A stretch of DNA of 64,000 nucleotides from Candidatus Altimarinota bacterium (GCA_021734395.1 JAIPJB010000001.1:232219-296218); one strand, 5' to 3'. Counted from the first letter of the stretch, positions 51,469 to 59,519 are shown. The notes: generated from the letters alone by a model not told the origin. Made by a program: numbers and translations.

Positions 51469-53100
51469 ATGAACAGCCAACAAAATTCTTCTTTTTTGAG
51501 TACGATCAATCGTGGCTTCGAAGAGCGCGATATATCTTCGCGTGCTCAAAAACTCGGGATCGGCTATGTCAATCTCACTACATTCCCTCCCAACATAGAC
51601 ATTCTCAAGCTTATCCCAGAGGAAAGTGCGCGCAAAGCAGAGATTTTTCCTTTGGATCGATCGGGAAAAATTTTTCGTTTGGCGGTGGTGGATCCAGAAA
51701 AGGAAGAAACAAAAACGTTCCTTCGCCAACTTTCGGATGAGGGGAAAAAGCCAGAATTATATTTGTGTTCTCGGGATGGATTTTTGGAGGCGATGAAAGC
51801 CTATAGCTCTGAGCAACTGCACAAAAAGACCATTCAGCGTCGCGCTGACATTCAAGAACAGGAAGAAAAAGTGTTTTCTCAGACAATCGAAGCCGTTGCC
51901 AAACTCGAAAAAAAACTTCCCGACATGCACGCAGAAAGTGCCCTGAGTGAAATCGAAGTAGCAGCGGTGGCATCGGGAGCATCGGATGTTCATTTTCAGC
52001 CCTACGAAAAAGGTTCCAGTCTTCGGTTTCGGATCGACGGGATTTTGCATGATGTGTTGCGAATGGACAGAGAAACCGCTCAAAAAATCACAAATCGGGT
52101 GAAATATGAAGCCGGAATGAGATCGAATATTACGGATATTCCTCAGGACGGGCACCGAACGTTTCTGATCAATAAAAGAAAAATCGACCTGCGTATTTCT
52201 ACTCTCCCCACCCCTTTTGGAGAGTCAGTAGTGATGCGTATTTTGGATGCGACACAAGGAATTAAAAGTTTCCAGGAATTGGGATTTTCTTCGTATGTGC
52301 GAGAAAAACTGCTTTCTGCTCTCCACGAAAAAAGCGGATTAATTTTGGTGACGGGTCCTACCGGAAGCGGAAAAACGACCACTTTGTATTCAATGCTCGC
52401 AGAGCTCAATTCTGAGAGCAAAAAACTGGTGACACTCGAAGACCCTATCGAATACCAATTGGAAGGAGTCTCTCAGTCTCAGGTGGATGAAGGCAAAGAC
52501 TATGATTTTGAAAATGGTTTACAGGCTCTTCTTCGCCACGATCCGGATGTCATTTTGGTCGGAGAAATCCGATCTTTCAAGACGGCAAAGCTCGCTTCAG
52601 AAGCTTCTCTGACAGGACACACGGTCTTGAGTTCTCTGCATACGAGCTCGGCCGTAGGGGCACTCTCTCGCCTACGAAATTTAGGGCTCGAAAACTTCAA
52701 TATTGCGCCGACACTCAATGCGGTTTTTGCTCAACGGCTCATTCGAAAAATCTGCCCGCACTGTCGGACAAAAGTTGCCGCCCCATCTGATCAACGTCTG
52801 ACAAAATCCATCAAAAATATTGCTCGTCTTTTTCCGGAAATCACCGTTCCGAAAGAACTTTCACAGGCTCAGGGGTGTGAGAAATGTTCGCATACGGGAT
52901 ATTCTGGACGAATCGCTATCTGTGAGGCATTTTTGATGACGGATGAAATTCGAAAAATGATTCTCAATGGAGCTCAAGATTTAGAAATACTCGAATACAT
53001 TCGCTCGCACGATGATTTTTTGACTTTATTTGAGGACGGATTGGTCCGGGTGTTGAGGGGAGAGACGACATTGGAAGAGCTGTACCGAGTGGCACATTAA
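51469..53100 (+). CDS. pilB: Type IV pilus extension ATPase
   Basis: A 543-residue GspE/PilB secretion ATPase. Walker A GPTGSGKTTTLYS (about 290-302), Asp box TLEDPIEYQLEG, Walker B ILVGEIRSFKTAKLASEAS, His box GHTVLSSLHTS and a zinc tetracysteine (CPHC and CEKC, about 430-472) are all present. It powers pilus extension via PilC. The start MNSQQNSSF is fixed by the promoter, whose -10 lies inside the longer ORF. Confidence 0.95.
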   Translation: MNSQQNSSFLSTINRGFEERDISSRAQKLGIGYVNLTTFPPNIDILKLIPEESARKAEIFPLDRSGKIFRLAVVDPEKEETKTFLRQLSDEGKKPELYLCSRDGFLEAMKAYSSEQLHKKTIQRRADIQEQEEKVFSQTIEAVAKLEKKLPDMHAESALSEIEVAAVASGASDVHFQPYEKGSSLRFRIDGILHDVLRMDRETAQKITNRVKYEAGMRSNITDIPQDGHRTFLINKRKIDLRISTLPTPFGESVVMRILDATQGIKSFQELGFSSYVREKLLSALHEKSGLILVTGPTGSGKTTTLYSMLAELNSESKKLVTLEDPIEYQLEGVSQSQVDEGKDYDFENGLQALLRHDPDVILVGEIRSFKTAKLASEASLTGHTVLSSLHTSSAVGALSRLRNLGLENFNIAPTLNAVFAQRLIRKICPHCRTKVAAPSDQRLTKSIKNIARLFPEITVPKELSQAQGCEKCSHTGYSGRIAICEAFLMTDEIRKMILNGAQDLEILEYIRSHDDFLTLFEDGLVRVLRGETTLEELYRVAH

Positions 53101-53135
53101 ATATTTCGGAAATCTTTCAGTTCGACTCGAAACTT

Positions 53136-53164
53136 TTGACGGATTTTTCTTTTCTGCTGATAAT
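53136..53164 (+). promoter_or_regulatory. Promoter of the LmbE-like gene
   Basis: TTGACG (53136-53141), 17-base spacer, GATAAT (53159-53164), eight bases before ATG 53173. Confidence 0.65.
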
Positions 53165-53172
53165 ATATTTTG

Positions 53173-54078
53173 ATGCATGAAATGCTTATCGTGGCGAGTT
53201 TTTGGCAAAGCTATCTTCAGGCTCTTCCGCAGCCTTCTGTTTCGCCTCCCTCAAGCATTACCCAACAAAAAAATCCGGCGTACTTCTCTGAGATTCTTTC
53301 TCGGAGAGAGAGGCATCGTCAGTTTTTTTATGATGTGGCTCGTTCCAAAGACGATCCCGAATCTTCAGAAAAAGAAGAGCCGAAAACCATTGTTATTTTT
53401 GCCCCTCATCCGGATGACGAGATTTTGTGCTGTTCTCGTACCATTGCGCAGAGATTACAGCAGGGAGATCGGGTGAAAATTATTTATGTCACTGACGGGG
53501 ATGGGCTGCAGGAGGTGCTCCCCGCGCGAGCCCAAACGTATGGCCGTTCGCGTCGCACCGAGTCACGAGTGGCGACGCGAGTTTTAGGGCTCGAACAATC
53601 AGACCTTTTTTTCCTCAATTTCCCTGATCGACAGCTTTCTGACCTGATGGAGAATGAAAATGTACGGAGTCAGTATACCGGTCAGACGTATACCAATCAT
53701 GACAGCGCATTTCCTCATACTCCCTATCGGCTCTCGCTACTCCAGAAAAATATAGACCGACTTTTGTCGCGGCTGGAGCCGGACGAAGTCTATATTCCCT
53801 CCCAAATAGACGAGCATCCGGATCATCGGGTAACCGCTCAGATTGTTCATAATATTCTTTCTCTGCGGGAAAAGAAGCCAGATATATATGAGTATATTGT
53901 TCACGGAAAAACATTTCCCGATCAAGAGATCGCTTCCCGCGATCCCCTCAAGCTCAAATTAATTCGATTTTTCCGTTCTCAGTTTCATGACCGCTCTCAT
54001 CGCGAATCTCTCGAACAGTTTGCCTCGACGGAGGAAGCATTTCAGCGAGTCGGTGCGGAGATAGTGAAAAAACAGTAA
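53173..54078 (+). CDS. PIG-L/LmbE-type N-acetylglucosaminyl deacetylase
   Basis: A 301-residue zinc hydrolase. FAPHPDDEILCCSRTI (about 77-92) gives the HPDDE metal site, IIYVTDGDG follows, and IDEHPDHRVTAQIV (about 213-226) gives the distal HPDH. Members remove N-acetyl groups from GlcNAc-type sugars, so envelope glycan or glycolipid modification is likely. The first 30 residues are weakly hydrophobic and may be a signal anchor. It is followed by a strong bidirectional terminator. Confidence 0.87.
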   Translation: MHEMLIVASFWQSYLQALPQPSVSPPSSITQQKNPAYFSEILSRRERHRQFFYDVARSKDDPESSEKEEPKTIVIFAPHPDDEILCCSRTIAQRLQQGDRVKIIYVTDGDGLQEVLPARAQTYGRSRRTESRVATRVLGLEQSDLFFLNFPDRQLSDLMENENVRSQYTGQTYTNHDSAFPHTPYRLSLLQKNIDRLLSRLEPDEVYIPSQIDEHPDHRVTAQIVHNILSLREKKPDIYEYIVHGKTFPDQEIASRDPLKLKLIRFFRSQFHDRSHRESLEQFASTEEAFQRVGAEIVKKQ

Positions 54079-54089
54079 AAAATATTAAA

Positions 54090-54120
54090 AAAGACCGGTC
54101 TCTGTCGGAGACCGGTCTTT
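54090..54120. terminator. Bidirectional terminator
   Basis: A 13-bp stem AAAGACCGGTCTC/GAGACCGGTCTTT with a five-base loop, between convergent genes. The AAGACCGGTCTT core recurs twice inside the gene starting at 55666. Confidence 0.8.
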
Positions 54121-54128
54121 GGAAGATG

Positions 54129-55391
54129 TCAGGAGATCAGCTTGAGTAGTTTTTCCTCTTTGATCTGCGGCCCAATACCAGAAAACCGAAGGTTTTCGGG
54201 AGCGAGAATCGTTTGGGCGAGTGATTCGACGTCGTGTTTTTGGACGGCACGAATTTTTTGTTTCCATTCCTCAAAATCTTCTTCCAATGAATACAGAAGC
54301 GTATTTTTTCCATAATGATGCGCGATTTCTTCGGTGTCTTCGGTGCGAAGATCGGTTTTGCCGCAGAGAAAATTTTTGGCTTTCAGGAGTTCTTGATCGG
54401 TTACTCCATTATTCCTGATATCATCGTATTCGGATCGGATCGCTCCCACAGCATCCAAGACATCCCCCAATTTTACGCCGGCGCGAGTCGTAAGGAGTCC
54501 TGTATCGGTGTACTCGTCCACCAGAGAACGAATAGAGTAGCAGAGTCCTTTTTGCTCACGCACATGCTGAAACATTCGGGCGCTCATATTCCCTCCCAAA
54601 ATAGTCGTTAATACTTTGAGTGCAGGAAATTGCGGATCGCGTTCAGCCAGAGCGCGGAGCCCCAGTGATATATGATACTGTTCTGTTTTTTTGATTCTGA
54701 TCTTGAATTTTTCGGTTTTGAGATTCGGGTCAAATGTCCCCAGAGAGCGAGATTTTTTCATTGTGGGAAACGGAAAAAATTCGGCGACGGTGTCGAGATC
54801 TTTTTCGCTGACAGCTCCGGCGATCGTGATGACGGTATTGTCAGGCGTATAGAGTTCTCGCTGGTATTCTTTGAATTGATCCTGAGTAACGGACTTGATG
54901 AGTTCTTTGGTTCCGATCTGATCTCGTCCCAGCGGCTGATCCCCAAACACCAGTCGCTCAAAATCCCAACTGATCTGGTACATCGGAGCATCCAGATACA
55001 TCGCCATTTCTTCGAGAATGACCCCGCGTTCTTTTTCGATTTCCGCTGAATCAAAACGCGAATGCAGCATCATATCCGACAGTACGTCGAGTGATTTTTT
55101 GAGATTTTCGGCTCCGGATTTCACATAGTATCCGGCGTACTCTTTGCCGGTGAAGGCATTGAATTCTCCGCCAAAGCTGTCCACCGCTTCGGCGACGGCC
55201 TTGGGGGTTTTGTATTTTCTAGCGCCCTTGAAGAACATGTGTTCCAAGAAATGTGAGATTCCGGCGATTGATAGATCTTCGTATCGAGATCCGGCGCCGA
55301 CCAAGATCAAAGTGGTCACGACATTGGTGCCGGGCATTTCTACGGCTTGCAGTCGCAAACCATTGGGGAGTGTTTTGGAGTGGATATTCAT
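54129..55391 (-). CDS. M16-family zinc peptidase
   Basis: A 420-residue insulinase/mitochondrial-processing-like peptidase. The inverted zinc motif is HFLEHMFFKG (about 47-56), the third ligand Glu lies near 125-135 (EIEKERGVILEEMAM), and RxxY-type QKGLCYSIRSLVDEYTDTG (about 294-312) is present. These enzymes degrade or process peptides; single 420-residue forms usually work as dimers. The upstream side faces the first hairpin cluster. Confidence 0.93.
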   Translation of the reverse strand: MNIHSKTLPNGLRLQAVEMPGTNVVTTLILVGAGSRYEDLSIAGISHFLEHMFFKGARKYKTPKAVAEAVDSFGGEFNAFTGKEYAGYYVKSGAENLKKSLDVLSDMMLHSRFDSAEIEKERGVILEEMAMYLDAPMYQISWDFERLVFGDQPLGRDQIGTKELIKSVTQDQFKEYQRELYTPDNTVITIAGAVSEKDLDTVAEFFPFPTMKKSRSLGTFDPNLKTEKFKIRIKKTEQYHISLGLRALAERDPQFPALKVLTTILGGNMSARMFQHVREQKGLCYSIRSLVDEYTDTGLLTTRAGVKLGDVLDAVGAIRSEYDDIRNNGVTDQELLKAKNFLCGKTDLRTEDTEEIAHHYGKNTLLYSLEEDFEEWKQKIRAVQKHDVESLAQTILAPENLRFSGIGPQIKEEKLLKLIS

Positions 55392-55463
55392 AGCATGGAT
55401 TTATGGATCGGGGACAATAGTAACAGAAAAATAGTTTGTTTGAACCCAAGGTTATTTTATGCA

Positions 55464-55598
55464 TTGGATACGAATCCGAAATATCCAGGATTCGTATCCA
55501 AAAATAACTCAAACCGGGGATACGAATCCAAAGCATCTAGGATTCGTATCCAAACTAAGCAACGAAGTACGAATCCAAAGCATCTAGGATTCGTATCC
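55464..55598 (+). repeat. Hairpin repeat cluster 1 (three units)
   Basis: Three units of GGATACGAATCC, ten-base loop, GGATTCGTATCC at 55464-55501 (14-bp stem), 55518-55551 and 55568-55598 (5' arm shortened). Loops are gaaatatcca, aaagcatcta, aaagcatcta. Unit spacing is about 50 bases. It lies between the divergent M16 gene and the PKD/SLH gene. Confidence 0.95.
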
Positions 55599-55628
55599 CA
55601 AATAAGCAACGCATCCAACAGCTCTCTC

Positions 55629-55656
55629 TTGATTCCTGATTCGCGCAGACTACAAT
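55629..55656 (+). promoter_or_regulatory. Promoter of the PKD/SLH gene
   Basis: TTGATT (55629-55634), 16-base spacer, TACAAT (55651-55656), nine bases before ATG 55666. Confidence 0.65.
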
Positions 55657-55665
55657 CAGGCAGAA

Positions 55666-57975
55666 ATGCGTCATTTTGTTTTCCCATTTGTTCGTATTCT
55701 CAAAGACCGGTCTTTTCTTCTCAAGACCGGTCTTCTGGTGTTTCTTTTTCTCGGAGTTGCTGAGGCCGCCACCCTGCCGGAAGCCAATTTGATGGTGACT
55801 CCTGCGACCGGACAGGCGGGTTCGGAGATGACGTTCGACGCCTCTGATTCGCGCAATACCAACGGTCTGCGGGGAGGGTTAGAATATCGGTTTCAATTTC
55901 GAAATGCAGAATACTGGACTCCTTGGAGCACGCAGTCTATCCGGAAGTACACGCCCATGGATATCGGCACTTTTCGCGCAAAATTGCAGGTACGGGATCA
56001 AAAAACCAAGACCGTCCAGACCACCTACCGAGAATATCGGGTTCACAGTGACACCTATCGCCACATCAGGATTCGAGCCAACCCCACGCGGATTCGGGTG
56101 GGAGAGTCAGTTCTTTTTGAGCTTTTGGTCACGCTTCCCCGAACCGAAAATCCGGACGACGTGAAAGTTCGGTGGGATTTTGATTCGGACGGATATTTTG
56201 AAACGCAGTTTTCTCAGCAGCGGCAGGTGCGTCATGTTTTTGGCGACAATCAAGTCGGACAGCTCTCCCCGACAGCGGAAGTGATTTTTCCTGATGGATC
56301 ACGAGAAACAATCCGTGGTCTGGAGCGTCTCAGCACAGACCCTCTCCGACGGCAGGTTCCCCGAGCAGACTGGGAAAAAATACAGATTCTTCCTGCTCCG
56401 GTCGTTCCTCCAGTGGTCCATGTTTCTCCTGGACGGACGGGATTTAATGAAGACACAGTTTTTCGGTTTGATGCTTCCGATTCGCGCATTCCCGATCACG
56501 CTTGGATTGAGTGGAATTTTGACGGCGAACAATTTCTCCAAGAAAAAGAAATCGTCACCAAAAAATTTGATTCCCCCGGAACCCACCAAGTCAGAGCTCG
56601 CACCTGCTATGATCGCGCCGCTCCCAAGTGTCGTGAAACACTTATAACCATAGAGGTAACCCACGATCCGATCGATTACCGACCCGAAATTCATGTACAA
56701 AATCTGACTCGTCATACAGCTTTTTCTTCGACGTCCAACGACACATTTTTTGTGGCGGTAGAGGGGGACAGGCTTCAGTTTACCGCACAACTGCGCTATC
56801 AGGATATGACGGCTCGAGATTTTTCGTACCGATGGGATTTTCAGGGGGACGGTGTTTTTGACACGCCTTTTCTGGCGAACTCATTGGCCGAATACACGAT
56901 TCCCCGAGAAGGAATTTTGACACCAGTGGTGGAAGTAGAAAACGAAGAAGGGGTGCGATCGCGAGCCTCGCTTCGTCTTCATGTCTCTCCCAATACCGCT
57001 CCAAACGTTTCTTTCACGGTCGACACAGCGGAAATATATCCAGGGCAATTGGTGAGGTTTTATCCGAAAGTATCAGATCTGCAACATCAGCACGCGTATT
57101 TGGAAACACGGTTTGATGCTGACGGAGATGGAAACTGGGACAGTCGTTTTCGACGGGTCGGTACGTATCAGTGGCGGTACGAAAAACCCGGCACTTATAT
57201 TACTCGCATGCAGGTGCGCGATCCCAGCAAGAAAGTGACCACAGTTGCTCGTCGAGTAACGGTGCGACCGTATTCAAAACCTACCGCGCGGGTGACTATT
57301 TCTCAGCGAGAAGGGGACACTAGAACGGTTTTTCGCTTTGATGCTTCGCGGAGTAGTGGGCAAGGATTGCGCTACTACTGGGATTTTGATTTTCAGGGAT
57401 CGGATGATTTAGTTTCTGACGGGACATACCTTCAGCAGGGACCAAAAGAAATGCGCAGACAATTTCGAGAACCGGGAGAGAAGCAGATTCTTCTGCGGGT
57501 AGTAGACGGGTCTGGTCAGAGCGACCAGATTCATTTTCCGGTTTTTGTTGGGGCGTACCAATCTCCCCCTCCATCTCCAAGATCTCAGCCCTCTGATTCT
57601 TCTCAGGCGCAGACTCCGCCTGCTTCTCCCTCTTCGCCATCATCCTCCCCTCAATCACCACAAGAGCAAAAACAGCTCGTATCGCCGGATCGTCCTTTGG
57701 TGCGGGCGGACATGTTTTTCTTGCTCTATGAGGCGGCACGAGTGCGTCCTCCTTTTCCTGGACCTAGTCCTTTCGAGGATGTGGAACCAACAGATTGGTT
57801 TTCCCAAGCCGCGCTTCTCAGCTATCGGCAAGGACTGACATCTCCTCCGTATTTCAAACCGGCCGAGAAGGTATCGCCCGAAGAAGCCGCTCAGATGATC
57901 CAGTTCTTTTTTGGGAAAGACGTTTCTTTTGGAGAAAGTGTGACGCGGCAGAGTTTTCGGGAGATGTTGCCGTAA
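55666..57975 (+). CDS. Secreted PKD-domain protein with C-terminal SLH
   Basis: A 769-residue exported protein. A signal peptide (FLLKTGLLVFLFLGVAEAA, about 17-35) precedes five or six PKD-like modules with the WDFDSDG-type core (VRWDFDSDGYFETQ near 168; YRWDFQGDGVFDT near 388; RFDADGDGNWDS near 484; YYWDFDFQGSDD near 567). A Pro/Ser/Gln-rich linker (about 625-665) leads to an SLH-like end (PSPFEDVEPTDWFSQAALLS). It is probably wall-anchored and adhesive. Two AAGACCGGTCTT palindromes lie in its signal-peptide codons. It is flanked on both sides by hairpin clusters. Confidence 0.83.
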   Translation: MRHFVFPFVRILKDRSFLLKTGLLVFLFLGVAEAATLPEANLMVTPATGQAGSEMTFDASDSRNTNGLRGGLEYRFQFRNAEYWTPWSTQSIRKYTPMDIGTFRAKLQVRDQKTKTVQTTYREYRVHSDTYRHIRIRANPTRIRVGESVLFELLVTLPRTENPDDVKVRWDFDSDGYFETQFSQQRQVRHVFGDNQVGQLSPTAEVIFPDGSRETIRGLERLSTDPLRRQVPRADWEKIQILPAPVVPPVVHVSPGRTGFNEDTVFRFDASDSRIPDHAWIEWNFDGEQFLQEKEIVTKKFDSPGTHQVRARTCYDRAAPKCRETLITIEVTHDPIDYRPEIHVQNLTRHTAFSSTSNDTFFVAVEGDRLQFTAQLRYQDMTARDFSYRWDFQGDGVFDTPFLANSLAEYTIPREGILTPVVEVENEEGVRSRASLRLHVSPNTAPNVSFTVDTAEIYPGQLVRFYPKVSDLQHQHAYLETRFDADGDGNWDSRFRRVGTYQWRYEKPGTYITRMQVRDPSKKVTTVARRVTVRPYSKPTARVTISQREGDTRTVFRFDASRSSGQGLRYYWDFDFQGSDDLVSDGTYLQQGPKEMRRQFREPGEKQILLRVVDGSGQSDQIHFPVFVGAYQSPPPSPRSQPSDSSQAQTPPASPSSPSSSPQSPQEQKQLVSPDRPLVRADMFFLLYEAARVRPPFPGPSPFEDVEPTDWFSQAALLSYRQGLTSPPYFKPAEKVSPEEAAQMIQFFFGKDVSFGESVTRQSFREMLP

Positions 57976-57996
57976 TTTTCGAATCCTTTTTTGCAA

Positions 57997-58164
57997 TTGG
58001 ATACGAATCCAAAACATCCAGGATTCGTATCCAAATACTCAAAACCTGGGATACGAATCCAAAACATCTAGGATTCGTATCCAAATAACTCAACCCTGGG
58101 ATACGAATCCAAAGCATTCAGGATTCGTATCCAAATAAATAGCCAATATCTCGGATTCGTATCC
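57997..58164 (+). repeat. Hairpin repeat cluster 2 (three units and one half)
   Basis: Units at 57997-58034 (14-bp stem), 58049-58082 and 58099-58132, plus an isolated right arm GGATTCGTATCC at 58153-58164. Loops are aaaacatcca, aaaacatcta, aaagcattca. Spacer text (CAAATAACTCAACCCTG type) is also conserved. Confidence 0.95.
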
Positions 58165-58197
58165 CAGAGAAAAGTATCCCAGGGAAAAGAAGAGGGC

Positions 58198-58225
58198 TTG
58201 CATTTTTTATTGTTCTCGGCACAAT
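58198..58225 (+). promoter_or_regulatory. Promoter of the zinc-ribbon gene, leaderless
   Basis: TTGCAT (58198-58203), 16-base spacer, CACAAT (58220-58225), six bases before ATG 58232. Confidence 0.6.
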
Positions 58226-58231
58226 CGGAGT

Positions 58232-58564
58232 ATGAAATTCTCACATTTTCGTGAAATCGTTCACAAAATCTGCGAAGACGTTGTCTGTCCTCGATGTCAG
58301 GCTGACTTTGAAGAGCGGGACATCGAAGTTCAAAACGCTGAAGACAGAAACATTGATTTTTACGCTCGCTGTGAAGAGTGCGGGGCAGAAGTGCTGATCG
58401 CCGCTCATATTCAGCCGGTTCGCTCTGCTCTCAAAAAATCTTCCGCCCTTCCCGCCCAATTCCCTCGTCAACACCGACGAGTCGGCATATCACGGGACAA
58501 GGTGCAAAACATTATTCAGACGCTTCAGACCTTCCGCGGAAAAGATGTCCGGGAGCTTTTCTAA
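58232..58564 (+). CDS. Small zinc-ribbon protein, unknown
   Basis: A 110-residue protein with a four-cysteine zinc ribbon: CPRC (about 19-22) and CEECG (about 47-51). The C-terminal half is basic and helical (SRDKVQNIIQTLQTFRGKD). It may bind nucleic acid or another protein; no family is recognised. Its transcript should be leaderless. The next gene starts nine bases after its stop. Confidence 0.65.
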   Translation: MKFSHFREIVHKICEDVVCPRCQADFEERDIEVQNAEDRNIDFYARCEECGAEVLIAAHIQPVRSALKKSSALPAQFPRQHRRVGISRDKVQNIIQTLQTFRGKDVRELF

Positions 58565-58573
58565 TCTGGAGAA

Positions 58574-58906
58574 ATGATTGGTCGACTCTTGATTCTGGTG
58601 ATGCTGGTGGTCGGGGGAATGCTGACTTTTTCGGCAGACATCGACACCTCTCAGCTCTGGCATAAAGCTCAAGCATACGTCCTGAAGACATTCGGGACGG
58701 ATTTGGAAGTACAAAAAGAACTCTTGCTTCAAAAAAAAGAAGCGCTCGAGCAAAAATTATCCGAATTGCGCGAGCAGATTGAAACCAAGGCTAGTGAGGG
58801 GATGGAAAAATATCAGGAAATTCGAGAAAATATAGATCGCACCCAAGAAGCCGTCGAGAATACTCGGCAGGCTATTGAGGATTTAGAGAAAGCGATCAAG
58901 GAGTGA
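58574..58906 (+). CDS. Small membrane-anchored coiled-coil protein
   Basis: A 110-residue protein with an N-terminal signal or anchor helix (LLILVMLVVGGMLTFSA, about 5-21) and a coiled coil from about 45 to the end (LLLQKKEALEQKLSELREQI). A GGAG lies two bases before the ATG, too close to be a normal ribosome site. It is probably cotranscribed with the zinc-ribbon gene. Function unknown. Confidence 0.6.
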   Translation: MIGRLLILVMLVVGGMLTFSADIDTSQLWHKAQAYVLKTFGTDLEVQKELLLQKKEALEQKLSELREQIETKASEGMEKYQEIRENIDRTQEAVENTRQAIEDLEKAIKE

Positions 58907-59127
58907 CGCTTAATATGGGATACGAATCCTGGGTGTTTTGGATTCGTATCCCAATACCAAATAAATAAAACAGCCAAGATACAAATCCTGAGGAGAGGGT
59001 TGTTGGATACGAACCCTAGATGTTTCGGGTTCGTATCCCAAAAAAAGCAGACAAATAAATAAAACAGCTCAGATACGAATCCTGAATGCTTTGGATTCGT
59101 ATCCAAATGCAAAAAAACGACCCTAAA
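58905..59127 (-). ncRNA. Possible hairpin-array RNA
   Basis: The minus-strand promoter at 59133-59161 points straight into cluster 3 with no convincing ORF behind it. A transcript starting near 59127 would carry all three hairpins in their conserved orientation and T-rich spacers that could end it. Expression is inferred only. Confidence 0.35.
58916..59103 (-). repeat. Hairpin repeat cluster 3 (three units and one half, inverted)
   Basis: Units at 58916-58953 (14-bp stem), 59005-59038 and 59072-59103, plus a half arm near 58978. Read on the minus strand the loops are aaaacaccca, gaaacatcta, aaagcattca, matching clusters 1 and 2, so the cluster is inverted. The middle unit has GGATACGAACCC/GGGTTCGTATCC: both arms changed together. 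A spacer motif GGCTGTTTTATTTATTTG is repeated between units. Confidence 0.95.
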
Positions 59128-59132
59128 CCCTT

Positions 59133-59161
59133 ATTATACCACATTTTTGAACTTTTCGCAA
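59133..59161 (-). promoter_or_regulatory. Strong promoter facing hairpin cluster 3
   Basis: TTGCGA (59161-59156), 17-base spacer, extended TGG-TATAAT (59138-59133). The 23 bases from the extended -10 onward are identical to those of the MbfA-like gene promoter at 1373-1395. Confidence 0.75.
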
Positions 59162-59216
59162 CAAAAAACACGAGAAAATGTAACAAAAGGGGATATTTTC
59201 CGTTTTAGAAAATGGC

Positions 59217-59367
59217 ATTTTATGAAGGGGAAAAGCCGGTATAGAACTTGCCTTTTGCCCATAAAATCATACGATGCCGAGGACTTGGACGGCTTGTCTG
59301 CCCAGGGCGGGCTCCCGTCTCGCTTCACCAAAGGCTTGACCTGCGGTGAAAGTGCTAAAAGTCTCGG
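59217..59367 (+). promoter_or_regulatory. Structured leader of the SLH surface protein
   Basis: ATTTTATG/CATAAAAT (59217-59224 with 59260-59267) closes a long hairpin that also pairs GGGGAAAAG with CTTTTGCCC. A second, three-way junction follows: CCGAG-g-ACTT with AAGT-CTCGG (59277-59286 with 59359-59367) encloses GACGG/CCGTC (with inner GCCC/GGGC) and TTCACC/GGTGAA. It matches no riboswitch I know. Confidence 0.45.
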
Positions 59368-59397
59368 TCTTTCACAACGGCGGCCGGAGGGAAACAA

Positions 59398-59457
59398 ATG
59401 AAAGATATTCTTTCTGACAGGACAGTTTTCTCTCTAGACTCTTACCAAACTTACTGA
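59398..59457 (+). CDS. Upstream ORF with strong Shine-Dalgarno
   Basis: A 19-codon ORF, MKDILSDRTVFSLDSYQTY, preceded by GGAGG at a seven-base spacing (59386-59390), an ideal ribosome site that is rare in this window. It sits between the structured leader and the SLH gene and ends 62 bases before that start. It may be a regulatory leader peptide. Confidence 0.5.
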   Translation: MKDILSDRTVFSLDSYQTY

Positions 59458-59519
59458 ACTCATCAGATTCTCTCTTGAGGTTTGATGAGAATTATTTATT
59501 TTTAACCACCTTTTATAAG

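Larger units (their letters stand above)
58907..59519. other. 613-base intergenic region
   Basis: From left to right it holds hairpin cluster 3 (58916-59103), a strong minus-strand promoter (59133-59161), a structured leader (59217-59367) and a short ORF with a true Shine-Dalgarno (59398-59457) before the SLH gene. Translations of the repeats into peptides such as DTNPKHLGFVS are by-products of the arms. Confidence 0.7.

Noticed and set aside
55347..55763. Plus-strand ORF across hairpin cluster 1
   Set aside because: It overlaps the M16 gene start, the repeats and the promoter of the PKD/SLH gene, and has low-complexity repeat-derived content.
57997..58164. CRISPR-like array
   Set aside because: The repeats are palindromic units with near-identical short spacers, three per cluster, no unique spacer content, and no cas genes.
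58813..59112. Minus-strand ORF with repeated DTNPKHLGFVS-like peptides
   Set aside because: The peptides are direct translations of the hairpin arms; the frame starts with TTG and then runs antisense through a better-supported gene.
59217..59400. Known riboswitch, RNase P, SRP or tmRNA in the SLH leader
   Set aside because: I compared it with remembered conserved cores (c-di-GMP, cobalamin, ZTP, THF, RNase P, 4.5S) and none fits.
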